Source of the DNA: Hemerocallis citrina
Taxonomy: Eukaryota > Streptophyta > Magnoliopsida > Asparagales > Asphodelaceae
Assembly (NCBI GenBank): GCA_017893485.1
Contig: CM030359.1
Span: forward strand, 36,247,810 to 36,311,809
Direction: 5' to 3'
DNA length: 64,000 nucleotides
Under the pieces are notes generated by a model. It was given only the letters and a program-made list of their open reading frames with translations, made no database searches and was not told the origin of the DNA. Positions 37,601 through 43,522 of this stretch are shown piece by piece. Position 1 is the first letter of the stretch; each line of letters opens with the position of its first letter. Both the position numbers and the translations under genes were made by a program.

Positions 37601-39451
37601 AACCTGCACGCTTAATAAATGAGTTTTTTTCTTTCTCAAGTATATTGTAGGACATGTGAATATGATCAAGTGTCGGACTTTAACCAACAAAATCAACTTC
37701 TCTTGGTTTTCCCCCAAAGACTCTTCATTGGCAGTAAAATACTTTGTACTTAAATAATGATAAGTTTATTTTGTCGATTAAGATAATCTACATCTTTACA
37801 CCATCCAAATTTAATTTCCTCCTTCAAAATAAAATTATGTATACTATATTTTGTTTTTAAAATAGAATTCTCTCCATTTAACATCGAAGGTTAAAAATTA
37901 GCATTAAATTGCTTATCTTCACGCCAGTTAATCTATGTACAGATAACTTTAGTAAACAATAGTTTGCATACCTTTCACCCATCTAAAAATTTAATATGTT
38001 ATTTGCCCAATTCTACCATCAAAAGCTCTTAACAATGTCTGTACCATAACTTTAGTTTTGTGGAGTTGATATACCTCCAGGCTCCAAGGAAACTTTTCAA
38101 GACTAAAAGTTAAAGAGCTTTTGAAGTATTTTACCTTCAAAAAAAGTTCCCAAATTCACCAAAGGAAGGATAGCATAGGCATCCTAGATGCCTACACATA
38201 CCTCCAGCTACCTAAAAATGATGATAATTACTTGGACATGTTTGAGGATGGATTAGGAAGTGGACTTAAACATAACTCTTTTTCTTTCTTTTAAAGTAAA
38301 TTAGCTTGTGCAGGAGTGTTTGCCTATTTGGAAACAAACAATAAATAAATAAATAAAAGGTCGAAGTGTAGTCTAAATAACTCTAACTGCCTCAACTTTC
38401 GTACTACAGTAATTGTAGTTTTCTCAACTCTTGAAACATCTCCAAACAACCAGAAATTTTGATAGCAAATATGCAAGATAACTCCATAGAACTCTGGTCA
38501 TCGTAACTTAACTCCATTCCCAAACACACTCAACTCTCCAACCCGTTTGGATACGGAGGTTAGGTACGGTAAGTGAAGGTTAGTGGAGCTCACTTGTATA
38601 CGCGCAGTTATTTAAACTTTCATTGGAGTTAACTCCAATTATTTAACCTCAAAGTTAAAATAGTTGTCCGCATGTAAAACTCCAGAAAATAAAAAATCCA
38701 ACAATGGTAATACAACTATGCAACCTCGTCACATTCCTCTACCTCCACTTGGAAACTACATACAGGCCTCCTTCCTCCGTATCAAACAACATGCACTCCA
38801 CATGCCAAAAAACTAGTAAAAACCTACACCAACCAACCTAACTCTAAATCCAAACAAACTCAAAACCAGTACACCTATTCAATCGATAACATGCATTCCT
38901 CTCCCTCCAATTAAAAATTATCAAACACAACCCTCACTCTACATGTCGGAAAATAGTAACAATTTACCTGAACTAAGCTAACTCTACATCCAAACAAGCT
39001 CAAAAATCATCAAAATTACCTCTTTCGGCAGGCGATCGAAGGCCATCTCGATATACACCACGCAGAAGTTCCTCACCATCGGCGCCGCGCTCGGCTCACA
39101 GTAAATCCTCCATATCTCCTCAAACGGCAGCGCGATCTCCGGCCTGTCCTTCACTCTCTTGTTCACGTGGCTCAGGATTTCAAGAACCTGCAGAACAAAG
39201 AGAAGTTCCAAATAGGGGTTTTAAGAAAATAATAAAAAATCAAGAAAATTCTAAGAAATTATGGGTACCAGTTTTCGGACGGAGGGGGAAGGGGAGGATA
39301 GGGAGGACAGGGAGAAGGGGAGGATTTTGGGGAGGAGAGGTTGGAGGTTGGAGTCGTCGGCGAAGGCGAGGCGAGTGAGCATGCGATCTAGGGTATCTTC
39401 GATTTGGGAATCGGGTTGGGGTTGAGGACTTGAAGAAGAAGAAGACGCCAT
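582..39451 (-). CDS. ECM29: ECM29 homologue, proteasome adaptor/scaffold (5' 17 exons, gene continues past position 1)
   Basis: ECM29 is a very long HEAT-repeat protein that binds the 26S proteasome, tethers core and regulatory particles and acts in proteasome quality control; this is family knowledge. The N-terminus reads MASSSSSSPQPQP followed by EDTLDRMLTRLAFADDSNLQ, close to plant ECM29. Later exons carry other conserved blocks: VLEILSHVNKRVK, AAPMVRNFCVVYIEMAF, QGILNVIEAM, CRSIAAANSFPSTLQCIFG, GMEFTVWVFKH, QLKLMGPVI, RFCAVRWATSL and LLGHVDSDTRES. Seventeen exons join in phase into 724 codons with no stop. Plant ECM29 has roughly 1,800 residues, so about 60% lies outside the window. The ATG at 39451 opens the conserved N-terminus just downstream of a TATA-like box. 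All recognised LTR elements of the TGTAATACCCC family in its introns lie on the opposite strand. The exon 4/5 junction is the least certain part. The gene looks functional. Confidence 0.93.
726..910 (-). CDS. ECM29: ECM29 exon 16
   Basis: Acceptor CTACAG|TTGATA and donor CTAAG|GTATTC. Encodes LIAARFATRISWLKNLLGHV, DSDTRESASRLLGIASSAIS and SLLSELMISTSGKQML. Ends in phase 2. Confidence 0.92.
984..1022. repeat. (AAG)n / (TTC)n microsatellite
   Basis: About twelve AAG units on the plus strand. Read on the ECM29 strand they form a TTC tract that makes up the first bases of intron 15, immediately after the GT. Confidence 0.95.
1023..1404 (-). CDS. ECM29: ECM29 exon 15
   Basis: The longest exon in the window (382 bp). 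Acceptor AACAG|AGAAAT gives REMALEGLRLLKEQ, continuing through NKYPELEKMLDYICRQQPKV, YVAMVKFIIKCFEV and LLEHAMAFEGSVELHATASK to FHFPK. The donor AAG|GTTCTT runs directly into a TTC microsatellite. Length across this junction matches the family. Confidence 0.92.
1667..1788 (-). mobile_element. Au-like SINE, short copy
   Basis: The minus strand contains GTAGCCGACC and AAGGCTTCGCTGTTGTTGTC, the characteristic 3' end and GTT-rich tail of plant Au-type SINEs. The unit is flanked by CCTATTAA at 1659-1666 and again at 1789-1796, an 8-bp target duplication. At about 120 bp it is shorter than full Au SINEs and is probably 5'-truncated. It lies in ECM29 intron 14 in the same orientation as the gene. 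Confidence 0.7.
2672..2790 (-). CDS. ECM29: ECM29 exon 14
   Basis: Acceptor TTGCAG|GAACAA and donor TATAAG|GTGTAC. Encodes EQSEVRFCAVRWATSLFDLQ, HSPSRYICMLGAADPKLDIR. It is among the most conserved plant ECM29 segments. Ends in phase 2. Confidence 0.93.
2938..3155. mobile_element. hAT-type MITE, CAGTGGCGGAGC ends
   Basis: Begins CAGGGGCGAAGCCAG and ends AGCTCCGCCACTG, an inverted terminal repeat. It is flanked by a perfect 8-bp duplication GTCCGGCC (2930-2937 and 3156-3163). The interior is AT- and G-run-rich and non-coding. The 8-bp duplication and CA..TG ends fit hAT. Confidence 0.88.
3238..3833. mobile_element. hAT-like non-autonomous element with GATCGG motifs
   Basis: Flanked by a perfect 8-bp duplication AATTTAAC (3230-3237 and 3834-3841). 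Imperfect inverted ends (TAAGGATTTCAAACTCGGG against CATGGTTTTAAAAATCGGT) and dense GATCGG/CCGATC motifs near both ends surround an AT-rich core. There is no coding capacity. Confidence 0.82.
4262..4400. repeat. Local direct duplication in intron 13
   Basis: The stretch AATCTGAAATAACTCATATT at 4277 recurs with few changes about 65 bp further on, giving two imperfect units. No terminal repeats or target duplication were seen. Confidence 0.6.
4793..4852 (-). CDS. ECM29: ECM29 exon 13
   Basis: A 60-bp, 20-codon exon encoding GAPLAVLNDLEVLLLENSQV, matching the LEVLLL block of ECM29. Acceptor TGATAG|GGTGCT and donor AAGTG|GTATGT. Phase 0 on both sides. Confidence 0.88.
4853..5714. other. ECM29 intron 12, left part
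   Basis: AT-rich intronic DNA between exon 13 and the Stowaway element. No coding similarity or recognisable element was found. Confidence 0.6.
5715..6156. mobile_element. Stowaway-like MITE (Tc1/mariner type)
   Basis: The right end on the reverse strand reads TTCCCTCCATCCCAAAT, close to the Stowaway terminus CTCCCTCCGTCCC. The left end GACCCTTTGTCCCAAAT is its degraded partner. A TA dinucleotide flanks each side, the usual target duplication. The interior holds a second inner copy of the CTGCCCA..TTTGCCATTTT motif and a GA tract but no gene. Confidence 0.65.
6252..6769. mobile_element. Solo LTR, TGTAACACCCGG family
   Basis: Begins TGTAACACCCGG and ends GGGGCCTTACA, so it has TG..CA ends. 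It is flanked by a perfect 5-bp duplication CACAT (6247-6251, 6770-6774). The interior has a long AT microsatellite (about 6297-6354) and a CpG-rich stretch with CACGTG boxes at about 6715-6760. There is no internal coding region, so it is a recombination remnant. Confidence 0.88.
6770..7964. other. ECM29 intron 12, unassigned stretch
   Basis: AT-rich sequence with a C-run near 7783. No coding similarity, terminal repeats or RNA gene recognised. Confidence 0.55.
7965..8285 (+). promoter_or_regulatory. Promoter-like stretch, possibly LTR-derived, split from 15424-16020
   Basis: Contains GCCTATATATAGGC (around 8142), a strong TATA-like palindrome, followed by a leader-like tract ending GTGAGAAACCCTAAACTACA. 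The gag-only LTR element is inserted at its end; beyond that element the sequence continues at 15424 as a pyrimidine-rich leader. The two halves could be one old Copia LTR or a gene leader. No coding region is attached. Confidence 0.35.
8286..11050 (+). repeat. 5' LTR of the gag-only element
   Basis: Starts TGTAATACCCCTAATTTTC and ends GACGCTACA. Contains an AT microsatellite, a TAC/TTC triplet-rich zone (8680-8940) that gives meaningless Ser/Thr/Tyr-rich open frames, two copies of a CATTGAGTGCACTAG motif, and tandem GGGACACGTGC boxes near 10155-10205. Confidence 0.93.
11054..11065 (+). other. Primer binding site (initiator Met tRNA)
   Basis: TGGTATCAGAGC begins three bases after the 5' LTR. 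It is the standard plant retrotransposon primer site complementary to initiator methionine tRNA. Confidence 0.9.
11244..12403 (+). pseudogene. Decayed gypsy gag with two CCHC zinc knuckles
   Basis: Encodes the capsid/nucleocapsid precursor of a Ty3/gypsy element. It begins MSGRNEGGSNGRTEGEGR. The capsid core is visible as ADNWIRQVETVFEVL (frame 1) and TWENFLEEFRQHYFP, then REYETKFTQLSQYAREM (frame 2). The C-terminal part has two CX2CX4HX4C knuckles, CFLCGEQGHVKSQC (about 12149) and CFNCEKVWHVRPKC (about 12224). The reading frame changes near 11695 and again around 11910-11960, so no full-length Gag can be made. No pol follows; the frame ends before the 3' LTR. Confidence 0.85.
12609..12621 (+). 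other. Polypurine tract
   Basis: AAGGGGGGAGGGA lies directly before the TG of the 3' LTR. It is the plus-strand primer site for reverse transcription. Confidence 0.85.
12622..15418 (+). repeat. 3' LTR of the gag-only element
   Basis: Nearly identical to the 5' LTR along its whole length. Differences are mainly AT-repeat length, an extra CTTGTTTTCTTTTAAAAAGCCCAA-type duplication near 12817 and scattered substitutions. Ends GAGACACTACA before the CTACA duplication. Confidence 0.93.
15424..16020 (+). other. Pyrimidine-rich leader-like stretch
   Basis: C/T-rich and CpG-containing, with repeated AAACCCTAAT and CCCAAATC units, unlike the AT-rich introns around it. It looks like a 5' leader or the downstream part of an LTR, continuing 7965-8285 across the insertion. 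An ATG at about 15930 opens no meaningful frame. Confidence 0.4.
16675..16814. repeat. 70-bp tandem duplication
   Basis: ATTGCACACAAGCTATTAGG with the following 50 bases at 16675-16744 is repeated head to tail at 16745-16814 with about five substitutions. It lies just downstream of ECM29 exon 12 inside intron 12. Confidence 0.9.
16863..16971 (-). CDS. ECM29: ECM29 exon 12
   Basis: Acceptor TGCCAG|AGAGAA and donor TACAAG|GTAGCT. Encodes EKIDMAVRLFTALKSEDQSL, RLTIQEAVNS and LVVAYK. It is followed by the largest intron of the window (12.0 kb), which holds the complete gag-only LTR element. Confidence 0.92.
17064..17142 (-). CDS. ECM29: ECM29 exon 11 (GC donor)
   Basis: Acceptor TTTCAG|AACCTT. 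Encodes PSARDAKTFTFQAIGLLASR then MPHLF and two bases of an arginine codon. The exon ends TTCAG|GCATGA, a GC rather than a GT donor; joining there gives the conserved LFREK across the splice. No GT donor in phase is seen nearby. Confidence 0.88.
17423..17507 (-). CDS. ECM29: ECM29 exon 10
   Basis: Acceptor ATGCAG|GCGGTA and donor AGCAG|GTACAA. Encodes AVIDQLKLMGPVILSAILKD followed by LDGSSRQA. Phase 0 in, phase 1 out. Confidence 0.9.
18287..18596 (+). mobile_element. TRIM/SMART-like miniature LTR element, copy 1
   Basis: Two 74-bp direct terminal repeats (18287-18360 and 18523-18596), both running TGTT..GAAT to GTGGCA and ending TTTCA. TATGGTATGAGAGCAAGG follows the first repeat and resembles a Met-tRNA primer site. 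ACCTGAGGGG precedes the second repeat as a short purine tract. The total is only 310 bp and there is no coding capacity. No clear 5-bp target duplication is seen. The GGTTCGAATCCC inside resembles a tRNA B box but has no tRNA around it. Confidence 0.78.
19329..19600 (-). mobile_element. TRIM/SMART-like miniature LTR element, copy 2
   Basis: On the minus strand two imperfect direct repeats of about 73 bp (19600-19528 and 19401-19329) begin TGCTAGAATATA and TGATATAATATA. The first is followed by TATGGTATTGGGCCAACC, parallel to the primer site of copy 1, and the second is preceded by a GCGAGGGCT purine tract. It is more diverged than copy 1 and lies 0.7 kb away in opposite orientation. It is in ECM29 intron 9, close to exon 9. 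Confidence 0.62.
19666..19730 (-). CDS. ECM29: ECM29 exon 9
   Basis: A 65-bp exon with acceptor GTTAG|GTGGTG and donor AACAT|GTATGG. Encodes GGTTSRLKQLGMEFTVWVFK plus H, exactly the block missing between exons 8 and 10. It is required to keep frame. Confidence 0.9.
19731..20579. other. ECM29 intron 8, unassigned part
   Basis: No exon or element recognised between exon 9 and the Copia remnant. Confidence 0.55.
20580..21010 (-). mobile_element. Truncated Copia element, 3' end
   Basis: On the minus strand GAGGGGGAA|TGTTAGAATATAG at about 20755 is a purine tract and LTR start. Upstream of it the strand encodes LGDIFTKSS followed by a QLLAHF stretch, the degenerate C-terminus of a Copia RNase H, with a decayed SVFHE block further up. 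The 3' LTR continues to about 20580; its end is not clear. Stops and frameshifts show it is dead. Confidence 0.6.
21168..21320 (-). CDS. ECM29: ECM29 exon 8
   Basis: Acceptor TTGCAG|GAACTG and donor TTATG|GTAAGA. 153 bp encoding TVGVGNIAEESRIAPASHAL, then RVRLMSVFCRSIAAANSFPS and TLQCIFGCIYG. It is separated from exon 7 by a 5.8-kb intron. Confidence 0.92.
21541..21890. mobile_element. Fold-back MITE, copy A
   Basis: Outer arms GAGCTCTCCCTAAGGTGGGA and, reversed, GAGATGGGAGAGCCCAAGG pair imperfectly. The inner parts CATTTGCCCTTGCA and GCAAGGGCAAAAAG also pair. Inner sequence is shared with the fold-back element at 28160-28523, so both belong to one family. No coding region. Confidence 0.5.
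21911..21955. repeat. (AT)n microsatellite
   Basis: Uninterrupted AT/TA dinucleotides at the edge of the fold-back MITE. Confidence 0.95.
22107..22165. repeat. (CT)n and (AT)n microsatellite
   Basis: CT dinucleotide run followed by CTAT and TA units. Confidence 0.9.
22623..26027 (+). mobile_element. Divergent solo LTR related to the gag-only element
   Basis: Begins TGTAGTACCCCC and ends GGGGCACTACA. Its last 400 bp follow the LTR at 8286-11050 closely: the GCATCAAATATT, GCGTCAGTTGCATTCAAC and CACAGTTTG blocks occur in the same order. It has the CACGTG box pair near 24503-24545 and local repeats of a GGxGGAAAxGG type (24710-24900). The flanks TACGA and CGGTC do not match, so no target duplication is seen. 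It contains a nested hAT-type MITE at 25167-25640. Confidence 0.78.
25167..25640. mobile_element. hAT-like MITE with GGGTC/GACCC motifs, nested in a solo LTR
   Basis: Interrupts the GACATACACCGACAC block that is intact in sister LTRs. Flanks TGGCATAT and TGGTATAC are an imperfect 8-bp duplication. Both ends are dense in ACCCGACCC/GGGTCCGG motifs around an AT-rich core, as in other hAT elements of this window. No gene. Confidence 0.7.
26189..26277. repeat. 44-bp tandem duplication
   Basis: ATACTACTATAAAAATGGGT and the following CCCCAGTTTAA..CACAATAC occur twice head to tail with few changes. Confidence 0.85.
26278..27154. other. ECM29 intron 7, part next to exon 7
   Basis: AT-rich, no element or exon recognised. 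Confidence 0.55.
27155..27261 (-). CDS. ECM29: ECM29 exon 7
   Basis: Acceptor ATTCAG|CCAGGA restores a split serine codon and gives SQDPVIKRGEELLKKK, then NLDDSDLIKRLFVLFNG. Donor AATG|GTATGT. Ends in phase 1. Confidence 0.9.
27378..27460 (-). CDS. ECM29: ECM29 exon 6
   Basis: Acceptor TGACAG|CAAGGG and donor GGACAG|GTTTAT. Encodes QGILNVIEAMQLPSERVYSL followed by YLAAASD, a well conserved HEAT-type helix pair of ECM29. Ends in phase 2. Confidence 0.9.
27582..27655 (-). CDS. ECM29: ECM29 exon 5 (5' boundary uncertain)
   Basis: Encodes LSVVQSNRVTGKLPLKGDTL and LTRK, matching the ECM29 block that usually reads LSxAQxNRVTGK. Acceptor ATCAG|GACTTT is inferred from phase; an alternative acceptor at 27672 would add residues. 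Donor AGAAAG|GTAAGT is strong. Confidence 0.75.
27731..27887 (-). CDS. ECM29: ECM29 exon 4 (3' boundary uncertain)
   Basis: Acceptor GTTAG|GTGATT opens VIGECHSSKVAENVAAKYRR and runs through FVEFCLHTILYQPVEYD, a block conserved in ECM29. The only donor that keeps the phase with exon 5 as called is GCAA|GTTTTA, a weak site. Another possible donor lies near 27707 with an acceptor at 27672. Confidence 0.75.
28160..28523. mobile_element. Fold-back MITE, copy B
   Basis: Nearly its whole length is an inverted repeat. TCCCCTTCCGTTGTGCACTAGC on the left pairs with GCTAGTGCACAACGAAAGGTGA on the right, and pairing continues through CTTCGTATCGA, ATTCACATTGATCTACACAT and CATTTGCCCATG. It could form one long hairpin and, if transcribed, a small-RNA precursor. 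It lies in ECM29 intron 3 next to a GA/TA microsatellite. Confidence 0.8.
28535..29078 (-). mobile_element. Non-autonomous Helitron, copy 1
   Basis: On the minus strand it begins TCTATATAATAAAACACAAA and ends in a hairpin ACGTGCC-GTA-GGCACGT followed by CCCACGGGCAAATCTAG. The TC start, 3' CTAG, hairpin shortly before the end and insertion between A and T are the Helitron hallmarks. There is no Rep-helicase gene. The same termini occur in the element at 31174-31631. Confidence 0.88.
29941..30024. repeat. 42-bp tandem duplication
   Basis: AATTCCACCATAGCTGATTA and the next 22 bases are repeated head to tail (29941-29982, 29983-30024) with three changes. Confidence 0.88.
30073..30679. mobile_element. 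PIF/Harbinger-like MITE with internal palindromes, copy 1
   Basis: Inverted ends GAGCATCCAAAGTCGT and ACGACTGTGGATGCTC, flanked by TAA on both sides (30070-30072, 30680-30682). The interior has several copies, in both orientations, of a GACGCAACTTCACTTTGCGTC-like motif separated by A- or T-rich spacers. Open frames rich in Lys/Phe here are by-products of these repeats. Confidence 0.82.
31174..31631 (+). mobile_element. Non-autonomous Helitron, copy 2, nested in solo LTR
   Basis: Begins TCTATATAAAAAAACACAAA and ends CAACGGGCAAACCTAG. A 7-bp perfect stem ACGTGCC/GGCACGT (31597-31613) lies just before the terminus. It is inserted between A and T of the LTR's AT microsatellite, which resumes at 31632. 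It shares both termini with the copy at 28535-29078, in opposite orientation. Confidence 0.9.
31632..31692. repeat. (TA)n microsatellite
   Basis: About thirty TA units, the expanded microsatellite of the LTR right of the Helitron. Confidence 0.95.
34429..36386. other. ECM29 intron 3, part next to exon 3
   Basis: No exon, RNA gene or element recognised in 2 kb of AT-rich sequence. Confidence 0.55.
36387..36476 (-). CDS. ECM29: ECM29 exon 3
   Basis: Thirty codons, VKAEAAPELLIGVGKITQQH then QDIVLRIVGK. Acceptor TTGTAG|GTGAAG and donor GGAAAG|GTGAGA. Phase 0 on both sides. It is separated from exon 2 by a 2.5-kb intron and from exon 4 by an 8.5-kb intron filled with transposable elements. Confidence 0.88.
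36477..39019. other. ECM29 intron 2
   Basis: 2.5 kb without a recognised element or exon. It includes a stretch of GGACAC-type short repeats near 36830-36950 and AAAT runs near 38340. Confidence 0.55.
39020..39187 (-). CDS. ECM29: ECM29 exon 2
   Basis: Acceptor CTGCAG|GTTCTT and donor AAAGAG|GTAATT. Exactly 56 codons, phase 0 at both ends, beginning VLEILSHVNKRVK and ending AFDRLPKE. It is strongly conserved with plant ECM29. Confidence 0.92.
39269..39451 (-). CDS. ECM29: ECM29 exon 1
   Basis: Starts at the ATG on 39451-39449 (MASSSSSS). It encodes the serine-rich leader and the first helical block ending SPSVRKL. The donor is CTG|GTACCC. The following intron is only 81 bp. Ends in phase 0. 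Confidence 0.92.
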
Positions 39452-39489
39452 TTTGGAAGAAGAGAATTGGGGAAGGTATTGTTGGGGGA

Positions 39490-39497
39490 TTTTTATA
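39490..39497 (-). promoter_or_regulatory. TATA-like box of ECM29
   Basis: The minus strand reads CCTATAAAAATCC about 40 bp before the ATG. If it acts as the TATA box, the 5' leader would be very short. No other strong candidate exists between the ATG and the LINE. Confidence 0.45.
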
Positions 39498-39897
39498 GGA
39501 GTATTAATGGAAATTTTAATTGAAAACTTTTTAAGATAATGTAATTTTTTGGTCAATAATTTGACAATTTTTATTGATAGTACTTCTCTCTCTTTTTGTT
39601 TACTAGTAATTTACACGTGCAATGCACATCTTAATAAATGTAATGTTTTTTATTTTTATATGACTTTGAAGTCATCGATTCATTAATGATAAATTAACGA
39701 AGCGAAGTAGTACAACATCAAGTCTAATACGGAGCACAACACGCCTTAAGTACAACCCCAAAATACTACAAAAGATCGTCATCGAGTCTCTACAAAATAA
39801 CAATAAAGAAACTGACAGAAATACATCAAAAGCAGTAAACTGAAGCACATCTTAAAGATTCTGGAGATGCGCACGCTCTCCTCCCCGATCTGATAAG

Positions 39898-42800
39898 CTA
39901 CTCCTCCGAATTCATCCCTAGCTTCTTCCTCGCGCCCGCAAATCCTGCCCAATCATGAATGAAAAGGAAGATTTTATGCATCAAAGTTGAAAATCTATAG
40001 TTAATGGTACGAAAACAAAAATCGTTCCGGTCTAGCCATAGACTCCAAAGGGGGGCCGCTACTGCTATCTCCCAAGCTCTTCTATCTTCGACCCTAATGA
40101 AACTCTCCCTCCATAGACCCCAAACGTCTGCGGTGGATCTAGGAAACCTTGCACAACTGAAACCCCTACAAACTATTTTCCATGCGAGGACCGCCTTATG
40201 GCACGTGAAGAATATGTGTATAGTATCCTCTTCAGCTGCTAGACAATAAGTGCATCTAACGTCAATTTGCATGTTTCTTTTCTTCAAATTTACTTTTGTT
40301 AAGATAGCGTCGTTGTGTACTAGCCAGCTAAAAACTCTAACTTTCAACGGCGCTTGGGTCCCCCATATGACGTTCTCTACTAAACACCTGGTTCCACCAT
40401 CGTTTAACCAATTGTACATTGAAGCGACTGAGAAATTCTGTGATTGATCGATATTCCACCAACGCTCGTCGTGGCCATTATTCATTTGACCCCCTTCCGC
40501 TTGTATGTACCTATTAAGTTCTTCAAACTAGCCTATACTCTCCTGTGTTAATTGGCATGCTACAGTAAGCGTCAGTTTCCCATTTTTTCAGACATCTGCT
40601 ACTAGGGCATCTGGATAAACTGCAGCCTCGGCCACCTTAGGGAAGGTATTTTTTAGAGCTCTGTCCCCACACCATTTGTCCTTCCAAAATCTAGTACTCT
40701 TCTCGTTACCAATCCTACATCTAGTATTGGTATTGAAAATGTCCCCCTGCTTCGCCACGCCCTTCCATAGGAAGGAGACCTTGCCAAACACACTCCGCCC
40801 TCCGAACCGATATTTTTTTTTTTACGATAACGGTCGAATGAACATCTCCACCAGCCTTTTCTTCTTTTATAAATTTTCCACCAACATTTGCTGAGCAAGG
40901 CCTGGTTCATTTTGTGCAGATTAAGGATTCCTAACCTGCCGAATTCTCTTCTCTTACAGACTCTCCCCCATTTAACGAGGTGAAACCCTTTGTTTCCTTC
41001 GACAGTGCCTTTCCATAAGAAGCACCTTCTCATCTTATCTATTTTGTTAATTACCCACTTAGGAAGCTCGTAAATTGACATGAGGTACAGTGGGATTGCG
41101 CTTAGCACTGAATTAAGCAAGGTGATTCTGCCTCCTAACGATAGGTATTTACACTTCCACCCTGCCAACTTCTTAGCAATCTTGTCAATAAGGGGAGACC
41201 AATCCTCTCTTAGCAGCTTCCCCGGCCTAATTGGAGTTCCAATGTATTTGATCGGAAACTCGGTTGTTTCGCACCCTATAATTGCCGAGATATAGGTTGT
41301 AGAGATTGATAACTGATCGCTAATTGGTGTGATGCAGCTCTTTCTAAGATTTACTTTCAACCCTGACCAACTTTGGAAACAAACTAGGGCCGCTTTGATT
41401 GCCTCGACTTCTTGAACATTTGCTCTTCCGAATAATAGGGTATCATCCGCATATTGAAGAATGGTCATCGGTTTCTCTATTCCTTTGATCTGGATGCCCC
41501 TGATGATGTTGCTCTCTTGTGCTCGCCTAATCATTTCAGCCAGTCCATTGGCAACGATGGCAAATAATAGAGATGATAGAGGATCTCCTTGCGTTAGCCC
41601 TCTTTTGCATCTTATTTCCTTACCCTGCCATCCGTTCACCTGAATGAATGATTTTCCTCCTTGAACGCAATGCTGAATCCACGATCTTCATTTATCTCCG
41701 AATCCTTTGAGCTTAAGGGCCTCGCCTAGGCATTCCCAGTTCACCGAGTCGTAGGCCTTTTTGAAGTCAATTTTTAGAAGAAAACCATCCGCCTTTCTTT
41801 GTTTCCCCTGAATGCTACCTCGTGGGTGGCGGCTATGCTATCTGCTATGTCTCTTCCGCAGATGAAACCGCTCTGTGACGTAGCAACCACATCCTCTATA
41901 TTTGGTGCCAATCGTTGTGCCAGGACTTTCGTTAAAATTTTGAACGATCCATTTAGCAAACTAATTGGTCGAAAATCCTCCACCGTACGAACCTCTTGCT
42001 TCTTAGTAATGAGGATAATTGACGCAAAGTTTAGCCATTCTAGATTAGTTGTTCCTTCATGAAATTCGTTGAAAATATTCATTAAGTCCTCCTTGATTAT
42101 CTGCCAATATATTTTGTAAAAAAAAATATGGGCAGTCTGTCTGGTCCTAGAGCCTTGTCCTGACCCAACTTGTTAATGGCATTTCTGACTTACTCTTCCG
42201 AAAATCTATTTTCGATTCCATCGCTCCCTTCTATCTTTGAGGAACTCCACATATCCGTCGTGAGACAACTTCTTGCTCGATCGCTTCGCCCTAACAAGTC
42301 GTGGTACTTCTGGTCTAGGTGAACTCTAATTAGATCTTCGATCTCTGTCCACGCTCTATCAATCTCTAGCCCCATTATGCAGTTACGTCTTCTCCTTCCG
42401 TTAGCCCCTTTGTGAAAGAATTTTGTGTTTGCGTCTCCCTCCTTCAGCCATTGGATTCTTGAACGTTCCTTCCAGTGCATGTCCTCCATTGCGCGTATGT
42501 GTTGTAACTCCAACCTTCCATTTGCTAATTCCTCTTTTTCTGACTCCATTAGATCTCTGTCCTCTTGAATAGTTTCCAAATCATAAATCCTACAGCTGAT
42601 TGCCTCCTGCCTTGATTTGTTGTTCCCAAAATTTTCTTTTGCCCATCCTTTTAGATCTCTTCTTAGTCGCCTTGTCTTTTCCACCCAGATTCCAACTGTA
42701 GAAGTTTACGAGGTTGTGCGACTCCATGACTCCTGAATCCGTTGGCGCGTCTCTTCATTAGTCGTCCAAGATTTTTCGAATCTAAACGGAAAATACATCT

Positions 42801-43522
42801 TCCTGTTATTCATATCACACTCTATAATTAATAGCAGATGGTCTGACGTATATCGAACTGCAGATTTCACTTTTGTGAAGGGGAACACATCCTCCCAATT
42901 GGTAGACACTAGAACTCAATCTAGTTTAGCTAGGGTTGGACTTTGCTGCATGTTTGACCAGGTGAATTTTCTATCTACCATCTCCAGCTCCAGCAAATCC
43001 AAGTCGTCTATAGTCCTATTGAACGACTCTTGTTCGATACGACTGTGGCCTCCACCTCTATGTTCTTCTTGGAATCTAGTGATATTGAAATCTCCACCTA
43101 CCACCCACGGTCGGTCCCATCTTCTTCTGATAACCTCCAACTCCTTCCAGAGTTCTTTCCGTAATCTAGAATCATATGGACCGTACACTGTCGTCACTAC
43201 GTGTTCCCAATCATCACTTCCCCTTCTCAGTCTAACAGACACCGTGAAGTTCTCTATAAATTCATCTAGGATCTCAAAAACTCTTGTGTCAGCCCCCATC
43301 GCTATCCCCCCCAGAATACCCGATCGATGACTTGAAACGCCAATCAAAGTCAGCCGCCCATCTCATACTAGTGAATTCTCCTATAGTCTGATTCTCTATT
43401 CTTGTTTCTTGTAAACCACAAATAGTAGGTATAATTTTATTAATGGTTATCGAAATCATTTTTTTTAAACTTTTTTGCCTCATCCCCCTAACATTCCAGA
43501 AGACGTAAACCATTAAAAACAT
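39898..43522 (-). pseudogene. LINE ORF2: endonuclease, reverse transcriptase, zf-RVT; frameshifted
   Basis: Starts near MVYVFWNVRGM with the apurinic-type endonuclease: GLQETRI, then VTTVYGP and VVGGDFNI, and a late MVDRKFTWSN block. The reverse transcriptase follows: EDFRPISLLNGSFKILTKVL, SQSGFICGRDI, LTQGDPLSSLLFAI and the catalytic QYADDTLLF. The zf-RVT domain ends it (APLKVRVFSWLV, CTYCLAAEEDTIHIFFTC). The frame changes at about 43300, 42100, 41650 and 40790, and in-frame stops occur near 42912 and 42700. It is inactive, although the catalytic motifs are still readable. Confidence 0.85.
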
